DNA of 64,000 nucleotides from contig NZ_QIBX01000012.1 in NCBI RefSeq assembly GCF_003725995.1, positions 1 to 64,000 of the forward strand, in the 5' to 3' direction. Position 1 is the first letter of the stretch; every line of letters begins with the position of its first letter. A program made the position numbers and the translations under genes. Below the pieces are notes generated by a model. That model searched no databases and was not told the DNA's origin. It saw only the letters and a list, made by a program, of their open reading frames with translations. Below, in pieces: positions 19,665 to 28,582 of the stretch. The stretch comes from Slackia equolifaciens. GTDB lineage: Bacteria; Actinomycetota; Coriobacteriia; Coriobacteriales; Eggerthellaceae.

Positions 19665-20906
19665 ATGGAACCGCTCAAAGGAATAAAGGTGGTCGACCTT
19701 ACGACCTTCCTCGCCACTCCCACCACGGGCCGCGTGCTCGGCGAATGGGGCGCTGACGTCATCAAGGTCGAGGCCGCCAAGGGCGATCCTACCCGCGTCA
19801 ACCAGGCCGTCGTCTACGGCATGCCCTCCTCCGACGAGGAGAACCTGGCATTCGACGTCGCCAACATGCACAAGCGCTGCATCAGCCTGAACCTCAAGTC
19901 CGAAAAGGGTCTCGAGGTCATGCACAAGCTGCTCGCCGAGGCCGACGTGTTCATCACCAACACCCGCACCAAGTCCCTCGCAAAGATGGGTCTGGATTGG
20001 GAGAGCCTGCATGCGAAGTACCCCCGCCTGATCATGGGCCATGGTCTGGGCTATGGCAAGAAGGGCCCCGAGAAGGACGCTGCCGGCTTTGACGTGACCT
20101 GCTACATGGGTCGCGGCGGCGTGTTCGGCACCACCGTCAACAAGGGCGACGCCCCCATGATCCCCACCAACGGCTATGGCGATTTCCAGGCCTCCATGTT
20201 CCTGACCGCCGGCATCCTGGCCGCCCTCATCGGCCGCGAGAAGACCGGCCAGGGCGACTACGTGACCTGCGCTCTGCAGCACGCCGCCATCTATGCGCTG
20301 TCCGTGGGCATGATCTCCGCCCAGTACGGCAACCCCTACCCCAAGAGCCGACTCGAGGTCAACAACCCGCTCAACAACGTGTTCCGCTCCAAGGACGACA
20401 AGTGGGTCGTTCTGTGCCTGCCCGAGTACGACCGCGATTGGCCGCGCGTCATGAAGCTCATCGGTCGCGAGGATCTGGCGGAACACCCGGATTACTCCGT
20501 GTGCGACATCGTGAACGAGAAGGGCATTGCGCCTGAGGTCGTCAAGATTCTGGACGAGGGCTTTGCCCAGTTCACCCTGCAGGAGCTGCTCGACATGTTC
20601 CATGAGAACGACATGCCCTGCGAGCCCGCCCAGACGCCGACCGACGTCTATGAGGATCAGAACGCCATCATCAACGAGTACATCAAGGAAGTTCCTTATC
20701 CCGCCGGCCCGCGTTGGTGCCCGACCGTTCCTTGCCAGTTCGAGCTCAGCGAAACCGCTCCGCTCACTCCCACCGGCAAGATGGGCTGCGACACCGAGGC
20801 CGTCATGAAGGATCTCGGCTACACCGACGACGAGATCAAGGCCGCCGAGGCAGAGGGTGCCGTCAAGGGTTCCACCGACCTCGCCGTTCTCCAGGGCAAA
20901 GCGTAA
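19665..20906 (+). CDS. Class III (CaiB/BaiF-type) CoA-transferase
   Basis: These enzymes move CoA from a product thioester to a new acid substrate, saving ATP. The 413-residue protein starts with the family's MEPLKGIKVVDLTTFLATPTT-type strand, then GEWGADVIKVEA. NGYGDFQASM aligns with the conserved GD motif of formyl-CoA transferase and CaiB, making Asp173 the likely nucleophile. The start at 19665 has AAGGAGG ahead. It is followed, after a hairpin, by an acyl-CoA ligase: the ligase could prime the cycle and the transferase keep it running. Codon bias suggests strong expression. Substrate is inferred only from context (quinate/shikimate-type acids). Confidence 0.88.
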   Translation: MEPLKGIKVVDLTTFLATPTTGRVLGEWGADVIKVEAAKGDPTRVNQAVVYGMPSSDEENLAFDVANMHKRCISLNLKSEKGLEVMHKLLAEADVFITNTRTKSLAKMGLDWESLHAKYPRLIMGHGLGYGKKGPEKDAAGFDVTCYMGRGGVFGTTVNKGDAPMIPTNGYGDFQASMFLTAGILAALIGREKTGQGDYVTCALQHAAIYALSVGMISAQYGNPYPKSRLEVNNPLNNVFRSKDDKWVVLCLPEYDRDWPRVMKLIGREDLAEHPDYSVCDIVNEKGIAPEVVKILDEGFAQFTLQELLDMFHENDMPCEPAQTPTDVYEDQNAIINEYIKEVPYPAGPRWCPTVPCQFELSETAPLTPTGKMGCDTEAVMKDLGYTDDEIKAAEAEGAVKGSTDLAVLQGKA

Positions 20907-20925
20907 GCATTTACGTTTCTCCTGC

Positions 20926-20956
20926 GAAGGGGCGGGCCTACCCCGCCCCTTCTTTT
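20926..20956 (+). terminator. Terminator or attenuator between CoA-transferase and ligase
   Basis: The perfect 11-bp stem GAAGGGGCGGG/CCCGCCCCTTC with a 5-nt loop is followed by TTTTA. It ends 24 bp before the ligase start, so it probably lowers ligase expression relative to the transferase rather than separating two promoters. Confidence 0.75.
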
Positions 20957-20979
20957 ATCGCATATCCGATAGGACAAGC

Positions 20980-22629
20980 ATGATTACCGATCTGAAAATC
21001 AATGCCGAAGCAAAGAAACGCTACTATCGGCTCGGATACTGGGGAACAAAAACCCTGTGCGACGTCTGGGACGAGCAATCGGCCCGCTTCGCGAACCGCA
21101 CCTACGTCAAGGACGATCTGGGCGGAAACCTCACCTATGGCCAAGTCGACCGCCTCGCTTCGCGCCTCGCAACCTGGCTCAAGACCGAAGCAGGTGTGCA
21201 AAACGGTGACGTGGTGACGTTCCAAGTGCCCAAGTGGGTCGAATTCTGCATCATCTACGTGGCGTGCCTCAAAGTAGGCGCCGTCATGCACCCCATCGCT
21301 ACCAACTTCAACGCGGACGACCTCAATTATGCGTTCGGTCTCGTGAAACCGCGCGTCTACATTTGCCCCACCAAGTACAAAGCGGTGGATTACGAAGCGC
21401 AGTTCCGCGAGCTCGGATGCGACGTCACGCGCGACATGACGGTTTTGCTAATCGACCAGCACGATGCCCCGCGCGACGATTCCACCTGCGCGGCGCTTAC
21501 CGACGTGCTCGCCCGCTGCGCGCCCCTCGATGAGCCGTCGCCTTCATCCTCGGACGAGGTGGCATGCATCCTCTCAACCTCCGGCACCACCGGCCGCCCC
21601 AAGGCCGTCCTGCTCACGCACAACAATATCCTGTTCTCCGAACGCGCCTATGTGTCGGTGCTCGACATGACGCCTGACGACGTGTGCTGGATGCCCTCGC
21701 CTTTGAACCATGCCACGGGTTTCTTCCACGGCCTTATCGCCACCATGCTCGTGGGCGCCTCCACCGTGCTCGAGCTCAAATTCAGCGCCGAAGACGCCAT
21801 CGACCTCATCAATCGCGAAGGTTGCACCTGGTCGCACGGCGCTACGCCCTTCGTGCACGACATCGTGGCGTACATGGAAAAAACGGGCAAGCGTGCCGAG
21901 ACGCTGCGTTTCTACCTGTGCGGCGGCGCCCCCGTGCCCAGCATCATGGTCGACCGCGCCTATGCCCTCGGGTTCCTTCTGTGCGAATCGTACGGCTCCA
22001 CCGAAAGCTGCCCGCATATATACGTCCCGCTCGACAAGTGCCTTCACTGGGACGGCAATTGGTCGGGAATCGCCTACAAAGGCATCGAGGTTCGCGTCGT
22101 AGACGAGAAGCACAACCCTGTTCCTTTAGGCGAGCAAGGCGAGGAATGCTCGCGCGGGCCCCATCAGTTCGTGGGGTACCTCAATGACCCGGAGAACACC
22201 GCCAAAGCGCTCGATGACGAGGGCTGGTTCTACAGCGGAGACCTGTGCGTCATGGACGAAGAGGGCCGTATCCGCATCACGGGCCGCAAGAAGGAGATTC
22301 TCATCCGCGGCGGCGAGAACATCTCGGTGAGCGAGGTGGATGCGAACGTGTCTGGCTGCCCCGGCATCGGGAACCATGCCACCATCGGCATGCCCGACCA
22401 GCGTCTAGGCGAGCGCATATGCACGTTCGTCGTTCCCAAGGGCGACGCGCGACCCACGGTGCCCGATGTCCAAGACTACCTACGAGCGAAAGGCGTGCCC
22501 AAGCGCCTGTGGCCCGAGCGCATCGAATACATCGACGCCATCCCCTACACCAAGACAGGCAAAATCAGACGATTCGTTCTTCAGCAGGAGCTCGAGCGTC
22601 GCATGAAGGCCGAGCAAGAGGAAGGGTAA
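20980..22629 (+). CDS. AMP-forming acyl-CoA ligase, FadK/cyclic-acid ligase-like
   Basis: The 549-residue enzyme would activate a carboxylic acid with ATP and CoA. Visible motifs are the P-loop STSGTTGRPKAVLLTH, the adenine-binding YGSTESC, YSGDLCVMDEEGRIRITGRKKE and the C-terminal catalytic Lys in TKTGKIRR. The N-terminal style (YYRLGYWGTKTLCDVWDE) recalls FadK and cyclohexanecarboxylate-CoA ligase proteins rather than acetyl-CoA synthetase; this is from memory of those families. ATG at 20980 has only a weak AGGA upstream; the frame is open further back into the transferase gene, which I judge to be chance. It lies between the CoA-transferase and a Cys-rich unknown. Confidence 0.88.
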   Translation: MITDLKINAEAKKRYYRLGYWGTKTLCDVWDEQSARFANRTYVKDDLGGNLTYGQVDRLASRLATWLKTEAGVQNGDVVTFQVPKWVEFCIIYVACLKVGAVMHPIATNFNADDLNYAFGLVKPRVYICPTKYKAVDYEAQFRELGCDVTRDMTVLLIDQHDAPRDDSTCAALTDVLARCAPLDEPSPSSSDEVACILSTSGTTGRPKAVLLTHNNILFSERAYVSVLDMTPDDVCWMPSPLNHATGFFHGLIATMLVGASTVLELKFSAEDAIDLINREGCTWSHGATPFVHDIVAYMEKTGKRAETLRFYLCGGAPVPSIMVDRAYALGFLLCESYGSTESCPHIYVPLDKCLHWDGNWSGIAYKGIEVRVVDEKHNPVPLGEQGEECSRGPHQFVGYLNDPENTAKALDDEGWFYSGDLCVMDEEGRIRITGRKKEILIRGGENISVSEVDANVSGCPGIGNHATIGMPDQRLGERICTFVVPKGDARPTVPDVQDYLRAKGVPKRLWPERIEYIDAIPYTKTGKIRRFVLQQELERRMKAEQEEG

Positions 22630-22680
22630 CACTTCCCCACCGCTCACCCCGCCGATACGCAGAAACTAGAGAGGACCGCC

Positions 22681-23271
22681 ATGACCGCCCAGGAATTCCG
22701 CATCACCCGCACCCATGCCACATGGAAACCCCGCGTAACCGCCGAGGATATCCCGTTTTTCGAGGTCGAAGACACAGGCGACGTGCTCATGGCTCTTGGC
22801 GGTTCGGTTGAGGCCCACACATCTGGCTCGGGTCGCTCCCTTGTCCACGAACTCCCCTATGCTTTCGCCCATGCTAACGAAGTGACCGCCGATCATGCTC
22901 CCTTCGTCTCGCTGGCCGATCTGCCGGAAGGCGTCACGCTCAACTACCGCATCGACGGCGGGCTCAACAACAACTGCATCGTGTTTTCGTGGTCTATCGA
23001 GAACCCGGAGGCCTATGCGCTCAAATGGGTGTGCATCAAGACCTTCACGGGAATGCAGGTCAAGTACGTGACCGAGAAAAAGCGCTCGCCGCTCATCTTT
23101 GCGTTCGCCGACGAGGACGCATTCGCCTACTGCGACAAGATGCCCTGCGAGGAATGCGCCTTCAGATGCAAAAGCGGCTTCTATGCCTACGCTTGCATCA
23201 GCGGCGTGGGCATCGTAAAGATGCCCATCGATCGCGTGAGCATGATCACGTTCGGCAAGTTCGACGAGTAG
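22681..23271 (+). CDS. Cys-rich protein of unknown function
   Basis: I do not recognise this 196-residue protein. It is preceded by GAGAGGA, 51 bp after the ligase stop, and ends before a strong terminator, so it is the last gene of the transferase-ligase transcript. It has no signal peptide or membrane helix. Its second half holds CDKMPCEECAFRCKSGFYAYAC, in which five cysteines in about 22 residues could bind a metal or Fe-S cluster. The N-terminal half is rich in beta-forming residues. Conserved linkage to the CoA enzymes would suggest a role in the pathway, for instance as a small dehydratase or a substrate-binding subunit, but nothing in the sequence proves that. Confidence 0.7.
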   Translation: MTAQEFRITRTHATWKPRVTAEDIPFFEVEDTGDVLMALGGSVEAHTSGSGRSLVHELPYAFAHANEVTADHAPFVSLADLPEGVTLNYRIDGGLNNNCIVFSWSIENPEAYALKWVCIKTFTGMQVKYVTEKKRSPLIFAFADEDAFAYCDKMPCEECAFRCKSGFYAYACISGVGIVKMPIDRVSMITFGKFDE

Positions 23272-23319
23272 GCCGAAACGCCGCAAACCCAACGCGAGAA
23301 ACGCTTTAATCAGATGCAA

Positions 23320-23351
23320 AAAAGAAGGCAGCCATCCGGTTGCCTTCTTTT
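23320..23351. terminator. Bidirectional terminator between the Cys-rich gene and the LysR gene
   Basis: A 14-bp stem (AAAAGAAGGCAGCC/GGTTGCCTTCTTTT with one wobble pair) carries T-rich tails on both strands, as expected between converging genes. Confidence 0.85.
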
Positions 23352-23497
23352 GTTTCAAATGCAAATGCCGACGATGCTCGCGTAAAAGCCACGCCTTGAG
23401 CCCATGAGGCCTGCGCCGTCAAAGGCGAACGCAGCCTCTCCCCCGTGAAACCACGCAGACAAGGAGGAGGGCGCCGTGCCCTTTCGGCAGCACGAAG

Positions 23498-24421
23498 CTA
23501 CTCCTCGCGCCCGTGTGGGAACGCCGCGCCGGAATCCAGCCCCATCACGAACTCGATGAAGCTCTCGAGGGCAAGGTTCTTGAACTCGGCCTTCTTATAC
23601 ACCATGTACACCTGGTGGAAATCGTAAGGCACCTCGTTCTCATCGATGGGAACGACCGAGACCTTGGTGAACGGCTTGAGGCCGATGGTGTTGAGCACGA
23701 GCGCGCATGTGTCATCCTTGATGGCGGAGAGCATGCCGCCCACGGTGATCTCGTCGTCGAACTCGTAGTTCGCAGGAATATGATGCTCGGCCAAAAGCTC
23801 GGCCATCTCGTCGCCCACAGGCGTGCCGCGACGGTAGGTGATTACGTTATGCCCCACCAGATCCTCGAGCTGAATCTTATCCTTTGACGCCAGCGGATGC
23901 TCTTCGTTGACGGCGATAACCACCTCTTGCACCGACACGGGCTCAAAGCACAGCGCCGGCTCTTCCTCGAATCCCTTCGCGGCGAACACGATGTCGTAGC
24001 GGTCGTCCTTGAGGCCCTGAATCAATGGGTTCGAGAAGCCCTGCATGATTTCGAAATGAACCTCGGCGCTATACTTCTCATGGAACGCCTCGATGAGCGA
24101 GGGCAGATAATCGCCCGTCACCGTGTAAAGAGCGCCCACCTTGAGCGTACCTGAAAGCTTACCGGTGTATTCATGCATGACCTCCACGCCGCGATCGAGC
24201 TCACGCAGCGCGCGACCTACATAATCGGCGAACTCGCGACCGTAACGCGTAAGGCGCACATTGCGCCCCTCGCGCTTGAACAACGGCACGCCCAGCTCGC
24301 GCTCGAGCGACTTGATGGCGTCGGAAAGCGCAGGCTGACTGATATAGAGCTCTTTTGCGGCCTTGGTGTAGTGCTGGAGCTCTGCGAGTTTGCGGAAGTA
24401 GTACAGCTGAGACAGGTTCAT
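23498..24421 (-). CDS. LysR-family transcriptional regulator
   Basis: The 307-residue protein begins MNLSQLYYFRKLAELQHY, followed by the winged HTH (TKAAKELYISQPALSDAIKSLERELGVPLFKREGRNV) in residues 1-60. The C-terminal part is the periplasmic-binding-protein-like effector domain. It is convergent with the ligase operon and divergent from the acyl-CoA dehydrogenase at 24853, the classic place for a LysR gene that controls its neighbour in response to a pathway acid. The effector may be an aromatic or alicyclic acid (inference). The frame continues 22 codons upstream to ATG at 24487, but the family's start and length favour 24421. Confidence 0.9.
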   Translation of the reverse strand: MNLSQLYYFRKLAELQHYTKAAKELYISQPALSDAIKSLERELGVPLFKREGRNVRLTRYGREFADYVGRALRELDRGVEVMHEYTGKLSGTLKVGALYTVTGDYLPSLIEAFHEKYSAEVHFEIMQGFSNPLIQGLKDDRYDIVFAAKGFEEEPALCFEPVSVQEVVIAVNEEHPLASKDKIQLEDLVGHNVITYRRGTPVGDEMAELLAEHHIPANYEFDDEITVGGMLSAIKDDTCALVLNTIGLKPFTKVSVVPIDENEVPYDFHQVYMVYKKAEFKNLALESFIEFVMGLDSGAAFPHGREE

Positions 24422-24852
24422 GCCGGGAATCACCCTGTTCTTATATGCAAGGGCCAATACGCGCTTCTCGATTGGGGTCGCTTCCATAAGCGAAGTTTAT
24501 GAAAGCATACAATCAATAAGCTCTGCCTATTATACGTAAAATCGTGTGTACGCCTCCATGATTGCTCGTATTTTTTCAAAAAGATCGCCTCTTCTATGCA
24601 TATGACGCACAATGCAATGAAGGCGCATCGCCCTTCCCCGCCTCAATCGTGTCAACACACTCGATTAGAGGCATTCTTTTACACATATTTCGTAATATGT
24701 CCGGCAAATATTCAAATGATTAGTTTTATCTATGATTAATAAGGAAATCTTGTAGTGTTACTGAATTGTATTTCCCACAAAAAGCTCGGATAATGTGAAT
24801 CAGCAAGAGCAAGGAAGCTCAAGCAAGGATCCATTGGACAAAGGAGGTTTGA
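24422..24852. promoter_or_regulatory. LysR / acyl-CoA dehydrogenase divergent control region
   Basis: About 430 bp, strongly AT-rich from 24655 to 24780. TGATTA occurs twice 10 bp apart (in ATGATTAGTTTTATCTATGA, near 24716), a spacing usual for LysR half-sites on one helix face. AAAGGAGG at 24840-24847 serves the downstream gene. No gene is visible. Confidence 0.45.
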
Positions 24853-26049
24853 ATGAATCCTAACGCTAAGATCACCGACGAGCAGTTTGAGGCGTACCTC
24901 AAGCAGATTCGCGAGCTGGTGGAGGGTCCCTTCGACGAGATGCAGAAGGAGATCGAGGTCACGAACACCTTCCCCGAGGAGTTCTACGAGCTCGCCAAGA
25001 AGAACGACCTGTATCGTTTCTACCTGCCCTCTGAGTACGGTGGATGGGACCTCAACGAGCTCGAGATCCTGCGCGTCCAGGAAGAGTTCTCCCGTGGCCC
25101 TGGCGGAATGCGTATGCACCTGCACCATGCCGCTGACATGAACTGGCGTATCCTTGACGACTACGGCAAGCCGGAGCTCAAGGCCAAGTACATGGACAAG
25201 TTCCAGGACAAGACCATCTACTGCAACTTCGCCATCACCGAGCAGAACGGCGGCACCGGTGCTGACCTGCACACCACCGCTCTGAAGGACGAGAACGGCA
25301 ACTACGTCCTCAACGGCGAGAAGTGGCTGATCTCCCACACCGACTGCTCTGACTTCACCTACGTCATCGCTGTGACCGATCCCGAGAAGTCCGGCAACGA
25401 GCGTCTGTCCGCCTTCTTCGTGCCCAACGATGCTCCTGGCTTCGAGATTGTTCCTATGCCCCACATGATGGGCTGCAAGGGTGCTGGCCATGCTGGCCTG
25501 AAGTTCACCAACCTGGTGCTGTCCCCCGAGTACCTGCTCGGCGAAGAGGGCCAGGGCATGGAGATCGCCATCCACTCCCTGTCTGTCTCCCGCGTGCACA
25601 TCGCTATGTCCAACCTGGGTATGGCTCAGCGCATGCTCGAGATCTCCATCAAGCGCGCTCAGGATCGCGTGACCTTCGGTAAGCCGATCGCCAAGCGCCA
25701 GATGATCAAGGCCAAGATCGCCGACATGGATATGATGATTCATGTGCTCCGTTGCGCCATCTACGACTTCGCTCGCGACTTCGACCTGGATCCCCACAAC
25801 GAGTACGTCACCGAGAAGGCCGCTATCTGCAAGCTCTTCTCCATCAACACCGTCAAGCTCGTCTCCGACGAGATGCTTGAGATCTTCGGTGGCGACGGCT
25901 ACTTCGAGGATTCCCCCTATGGCCCGACCGAGCGTCTGTACCGCGACTGCCGTGCTATGTGGCTGGAAGAGGGCGCTCCCTGCGTCCAGCGCATCACCAT
26001 CGCTCGCGAGTGCGAGAAGCATGCCGGCCGCATCAAGTACAACTTCTAA
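24853..26049 (+). CDS. Acyl-CoA dehydrogenase / enoyl-CoA reductase (EGA-type base)
   Basis: The 398-residue FAD enzyme has the full family layout: helical N-domain, FAITEQNGGTGAD in the beta domain, and a C-terminal helical domain with RVTFGKPIAKRQ. The catalytic Glu occupies the MCAD position (Glu373 in LEEGAPCVQR), while the alternative base position is Ser (SVSRVHIA). Codons are highly biased to CTG/CTC and C-ending forms, so the enzyme is probably abundant. It begins a transcript of its own (terminator at 26090) under the LysR-facing promoter and precedes the dehydroquinase and shikimate dehydrogenase genes. In an anaerobe it may work as a reductase fed by FixAB; direction is inferred. 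Confidence 0.9.
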   Translation: MNPNAKITDEQFEAYLKQIRELVEGPFDEMQKEIEVTNTFPEEFYELAKKNDLYRFYLPSEYGGWDLNELEILRVQEEFSRGPGGMRMHLHHAADMNWRILDDYGKPELKAKYMDKFQDKTIYCNFAITEQNGGTGADLHTTALKDENGNYVLNGEKWLISHTDCSDFTYVIAVTDPEKSGNERLSAFFVPNDAPGFEIVPMPHMMGCKGAGHAGLKFTNLVLSPEYLLGEEGQGMEIAIHSLSVSRVHIAMSNLGMAQRMLEISIKRAQDRVTFGKPIAKRQMIKAKIADMDMMIHVLRCAIYDFARDFDLDPHNEYVTEKAAICKLFSINTVKLVSDEMLEIFGGDGYFEDSPYGPTERLYRDCRAMWLEEGAPCVQRITIARECEKHAGRIKYNF

Positions 26050-26089
26050 GTCGTTGCTTGAATCGGCTGTGCGTTGCGCAGCTTGAATT

Positions 26090-26120
26090 AAGGCGGCATG
26101 CCCCTGGCGTGCCGCCTTTT
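26090..26120 (+). terminator. Terminator of the acyl-CoA dehydrogenase gene
   Basis: The stem AAGGCGGCAYGCC/GGCGTGCCGCCTT is followed by TTTTCTTTTG. It lies 40 bp after the stop codon. Confidence 0.85.
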
Positions 26121-26160
26121 CTTTTGTCGGCCTACGCACGGATTCGAAAGAAGGAGCTCC

Positions 26161-26928
26161 ATGCAGCCACTATCAATCAGAAACGTATCCATCGGAGAGG
26201 GCTCGCCAAAAATCATCGTATCGCTCATGGGTAAAAACGCGGCGGAAGCAATCGCCCAGGGCCTTGCCGCCCTTGAAGCGGGCGCCGATTGCCTTGAATG
26301 GCGCGCCGATTTCTGCGAGAACGTCCACGACGTGCGGTCCATGGCGCTCGACGCCGCATCGTTGCGCAGCGCCTTCGGTGATGCTCTGCTCCTATTCACC
26401 TTCCGCTCCACGCCTCAAGGCGGACAGATGGAGCTTCCCGTTCCCGAATACGCAGAGCTTACCGAGGCCATGATTCGCACAGGTGCATTCGATATCGTAG
26501 ACGTCGAGTCATGGATCGGCGACGACCAGGTGCGCGCGCTTATGGCTGCCGCTCACGAATGCGGCGTGGCCGCGATCATCTCGCACCACGATTTCGAAAA
26601 GACGCCGAGCGTGGATTGGATGGTCTCCGAGATGCGGCGTTTCCAGGATTTAGGAGCCGACATCCCCAAGATTGCTGTGATGGCGCACGACGCATCCGAT
26701 ACGCTGCGTCTCCTGCAGGCCACCGAAGAGATGGGCCGCGTTTATGCCGACGGCCCGCTCATCACCATGGCCATGGGGCGCTACGGGGCGCTTTCGCGCC
26801 TTACGGGCGAGGTATTCGGCTCGGCGATGACGTTTTGCGCAGTCGAAGAGGCCTCGGCGCCGGGACAAGTGGACATCTCCCTCGCGCACTCGCTCATGGA
26901 GGGGATCCACTCCATTCACTCCCGCTAG
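26161..26928 (+). CDS. aroD: Type I 3-dehydroquinate dehydratase
   Basis: The enzyme interconverts 3-dehydroquinate and 3-dehydroshikimate through a Schiff base. All catalytic residues are present and at the canonical numbers for a 255-residue protein: Glu46 (LEWRAD), His143 (SHHDF), Lys170 (PKIAVMA) and Arg213 (LSRLTG). AAGGAG precedes the ATG at 26161. No other chorismate-pathway gene is near, and a non-homologous type II enzyme lies 4.4 kb on. A catabolic role in quinate use is therefore more likely than aromatic biosynthesis; that part is inference. Confidence 0.93.
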   Translation: MQPLSIRNVSIGEGSPKIIVSLMGKNAAEAIAQGLAALEAGADCLEWRADFCENVHDVRSMALDAASLRSAFGDALLLFTFRSTPQGGQMELPVPEYAELTEAMIRTGAFDIVDVESWIGDDQVRALMAAAHECGVAAIISHHDFEKTPSVDWMVSEMRRFQDLGADIPKIAVMAHDASDTLRLLQATEEMGRVYADGPLITMAMGRYGALSRLTGEVFGSAMTFCAVEEASAPGQVDISLAHSLMEGIHSIHSR

Positions 26929-27081
26929 CCATTCAGTCGAAAATCGCATGTCAACATGCACGTTTCTTCGTCCCAAATAGCCCAATTTATGGGGCGAAAT
27001 ATGAACGCAAACCGAGTACTATTGCGGAAGGACGAAAAGAGCCACAAGGCCGTCCGACCCGTGTATCAGGAGGTTTAAACC

Positions 27082-27966
27082 ATGGGTGAAAAAGAACGCA
27101 TCTCCGGCCACACTCATCTCATTTCGCTGATCGGCAGCCCGGTTGCCCATTCAGGCTCCCCTGCCACCCACAACCTCTCGTTCGAAAAGCTTGGCATCGA
27201 CTCGGCATACCTCGTGTTCGACGTCAAGGAAGATGGCGTGGAAACCGCCCTTGCCGCCATGCGCGCTCTAGAGGGTTGGGACGGGTCCAATGTCACCATG
27301 CCCTGCAAGCGCGCCGTCATTCCCTATCTTGACGAGCTCGATCCGGCCGCCGAGCTCATGGGCGCCGTAAACGTCATCGAGAAGAAGGACGGCAAGCTCA
27401 AAGGCTACAACACCGACGGCGTAGGCTTCATGACCAATCTCCGCAAGCACGGCGTTACCGACAAAGGCGCCACGATGACGCTCGTGGGCATTGGCGGAGC
27501 GGGCTCGGCCGTGCTCACCCAGGCTGCGCTTGACGGCGTGAAGACGATCCATGCATTCGCGCGTGCCAATTTCGACGGCACCTATGAACGCGTAGCAGAA
27601 GGCCTCGTGCCCGCCGTCAATGCCAAGACCGAATGCGACGTCCAGCTGCACGACCTTGCCGACATGGATCTGCTCAAGAAATGCATCGAGGAGTCCGACA
27701 TCCTGGTCAACGCCACCAACGTTGGCATGGGCGAAGGTTGCGAGGATTCCCTGATTCCCGTTGACTACCTGCGCCCCGACCTTGCGGTGGCCGACGTCAT
27801 CTACTTCCCGCGCGAAACGCGTCTGATTCGCGACGCCAAGGCCCTGGGCTGCGTCACCGTGCCCGGCATTGGCATGATGCTCGAGCAGGCGGCCGCCGGC
27901 GAGAAGATCTGGTACGACGCCGAGATGCCCACCGAGGAAATTGCCGAGGCTTTGTTCTCCGAGTAG
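27082..27966 (+). CDS. aroE: Shikimate / quinate 5-dehydrogenase family protein
   Basis: The 294-residue protein oxidises or reduces the ring alcohol of shikimate or quinate. The substrate site is intact: Ser24 and Ser26 (VAHSGSPATHN), Lys76 (VTMPCKRAV) and Asp112 (GYNTDGVGF). The dinucleotide loop is GIGGAGSAV. The NADP-specific NRT motif after the second strand is missing (HAFARANFDG), so NAD may be used, as in YdiB/quinate dehydrogenases. AGGAGG precedes the start. It follows aroD by about 150 bp and ends before a strong terminator. The pair could convert quinate via dehydroquinate and dehydroshikimate to shikimate. The gene symbol denotes the family, not a proven biosynthetic role. Confidence 0.9.
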   Translation: MGEKERISGHTHLISLIGSPVAHSGSPATHNLSFEKLGIDSAYLVFDVKEDGVETALAAMRALEGWDGSNVTMPCKRAVIPYLDELDPAAELMGAVNVIEKKDGKLKGYNTDGVGFMTNLRKHGVTDKGATMTLVGIGGAGSAVLTQAALDGVKTIHAFARANFDGTYERVAEGLVPAVNAKTECDVQLHDLADMDLLKKCIEESDILVNATNVGMGEGCEDSLIPVDYLRPDLAVADVIYFPRETRLIRDAKALGCVTVPGIGMMLEQAAAGEKIWYDAEMPTEEIAEALFSE

Positions 27967-28082
27967 GATTGCTTTACGCGATTCGCGGCAACGTCGGTAC
28001 CGTTGCCGTACAAGAGACGCAGTAGAGCCTTCATCGCATAAGGCCAGTCTTTTCCAAAACGCAGGATAAGTATTATGGGCGC

Positions 28083-28116
28083 AGAGGGAAGAGGTAATCC
28101 TCTTCCCTCTCGTTTT
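28083..28116 (+). terminator. Terminator of the aroD-aroE genes
   Basis: The perfect 12-bp stem AGAGGGAAGAGG/CCTCTTCCCTCT with a TAAT loop is followed by CGTTTTATCC. Confidence 0.85.
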
Positions 28117-28152
28117 ATCCTCTCCTCTCCTCGTTTTGCCTCTGCCTCCCCT

Positions 28153-28179
28153 CCCTTGCCCTTGCCCTTGCCCTTGCCC
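28153..28179. repeat. CCCTTG hexanucleotide microsatellite
   Basis: Four and a half perfect tandem copies of CCCTTG within a longer pyrimidine-rich tract (28116-28200). Copy number is likely to vary between strains. Confidence 0.85.
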
Positions 28180-28582
28180 TCTGTCGCTCATTCTTTTTCT
28201 TTCATCAGCCCCTTCTCTCCGACACCCGTCTCCACTTGCCAGACTCCCCCAAGATATAGCAACAAGCGCACTGAGGAGTTGGCGTCTCCCCTTCTGCCCG
28301 ACACCTTACTTTTTACGTGTACTTACCTCCTCGTTCAACCCCGCAGCGCAGAACGCTCTATTGCCCACGATGCATCCCAACCGAACTAAGTCTGCTGGTC
28401 AATAGTTCAGTCGGACACATTCCTCCATCTCCGTAGCCGAACTTCGGCCCTAAAACCAGACCTAGCTTTACAACTAGACTCCATCTCAAAAGCGGGAACG
28501 TTCTTATATTCGGAGTGATCCCCGAACCTCGCAGCAACCATATGCCAAGGCCGGCTAAAGAACTCGCCGCAGTAATCCACCT

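Noticed and set aside
26161-27966. Aromatic amino acid biosynthesis operon
   Set aside because: No aroA, aroB, aroC or aroK is in the window, and the neighbours are CoA and electron-transfer genes; a catabolic setting fits better.
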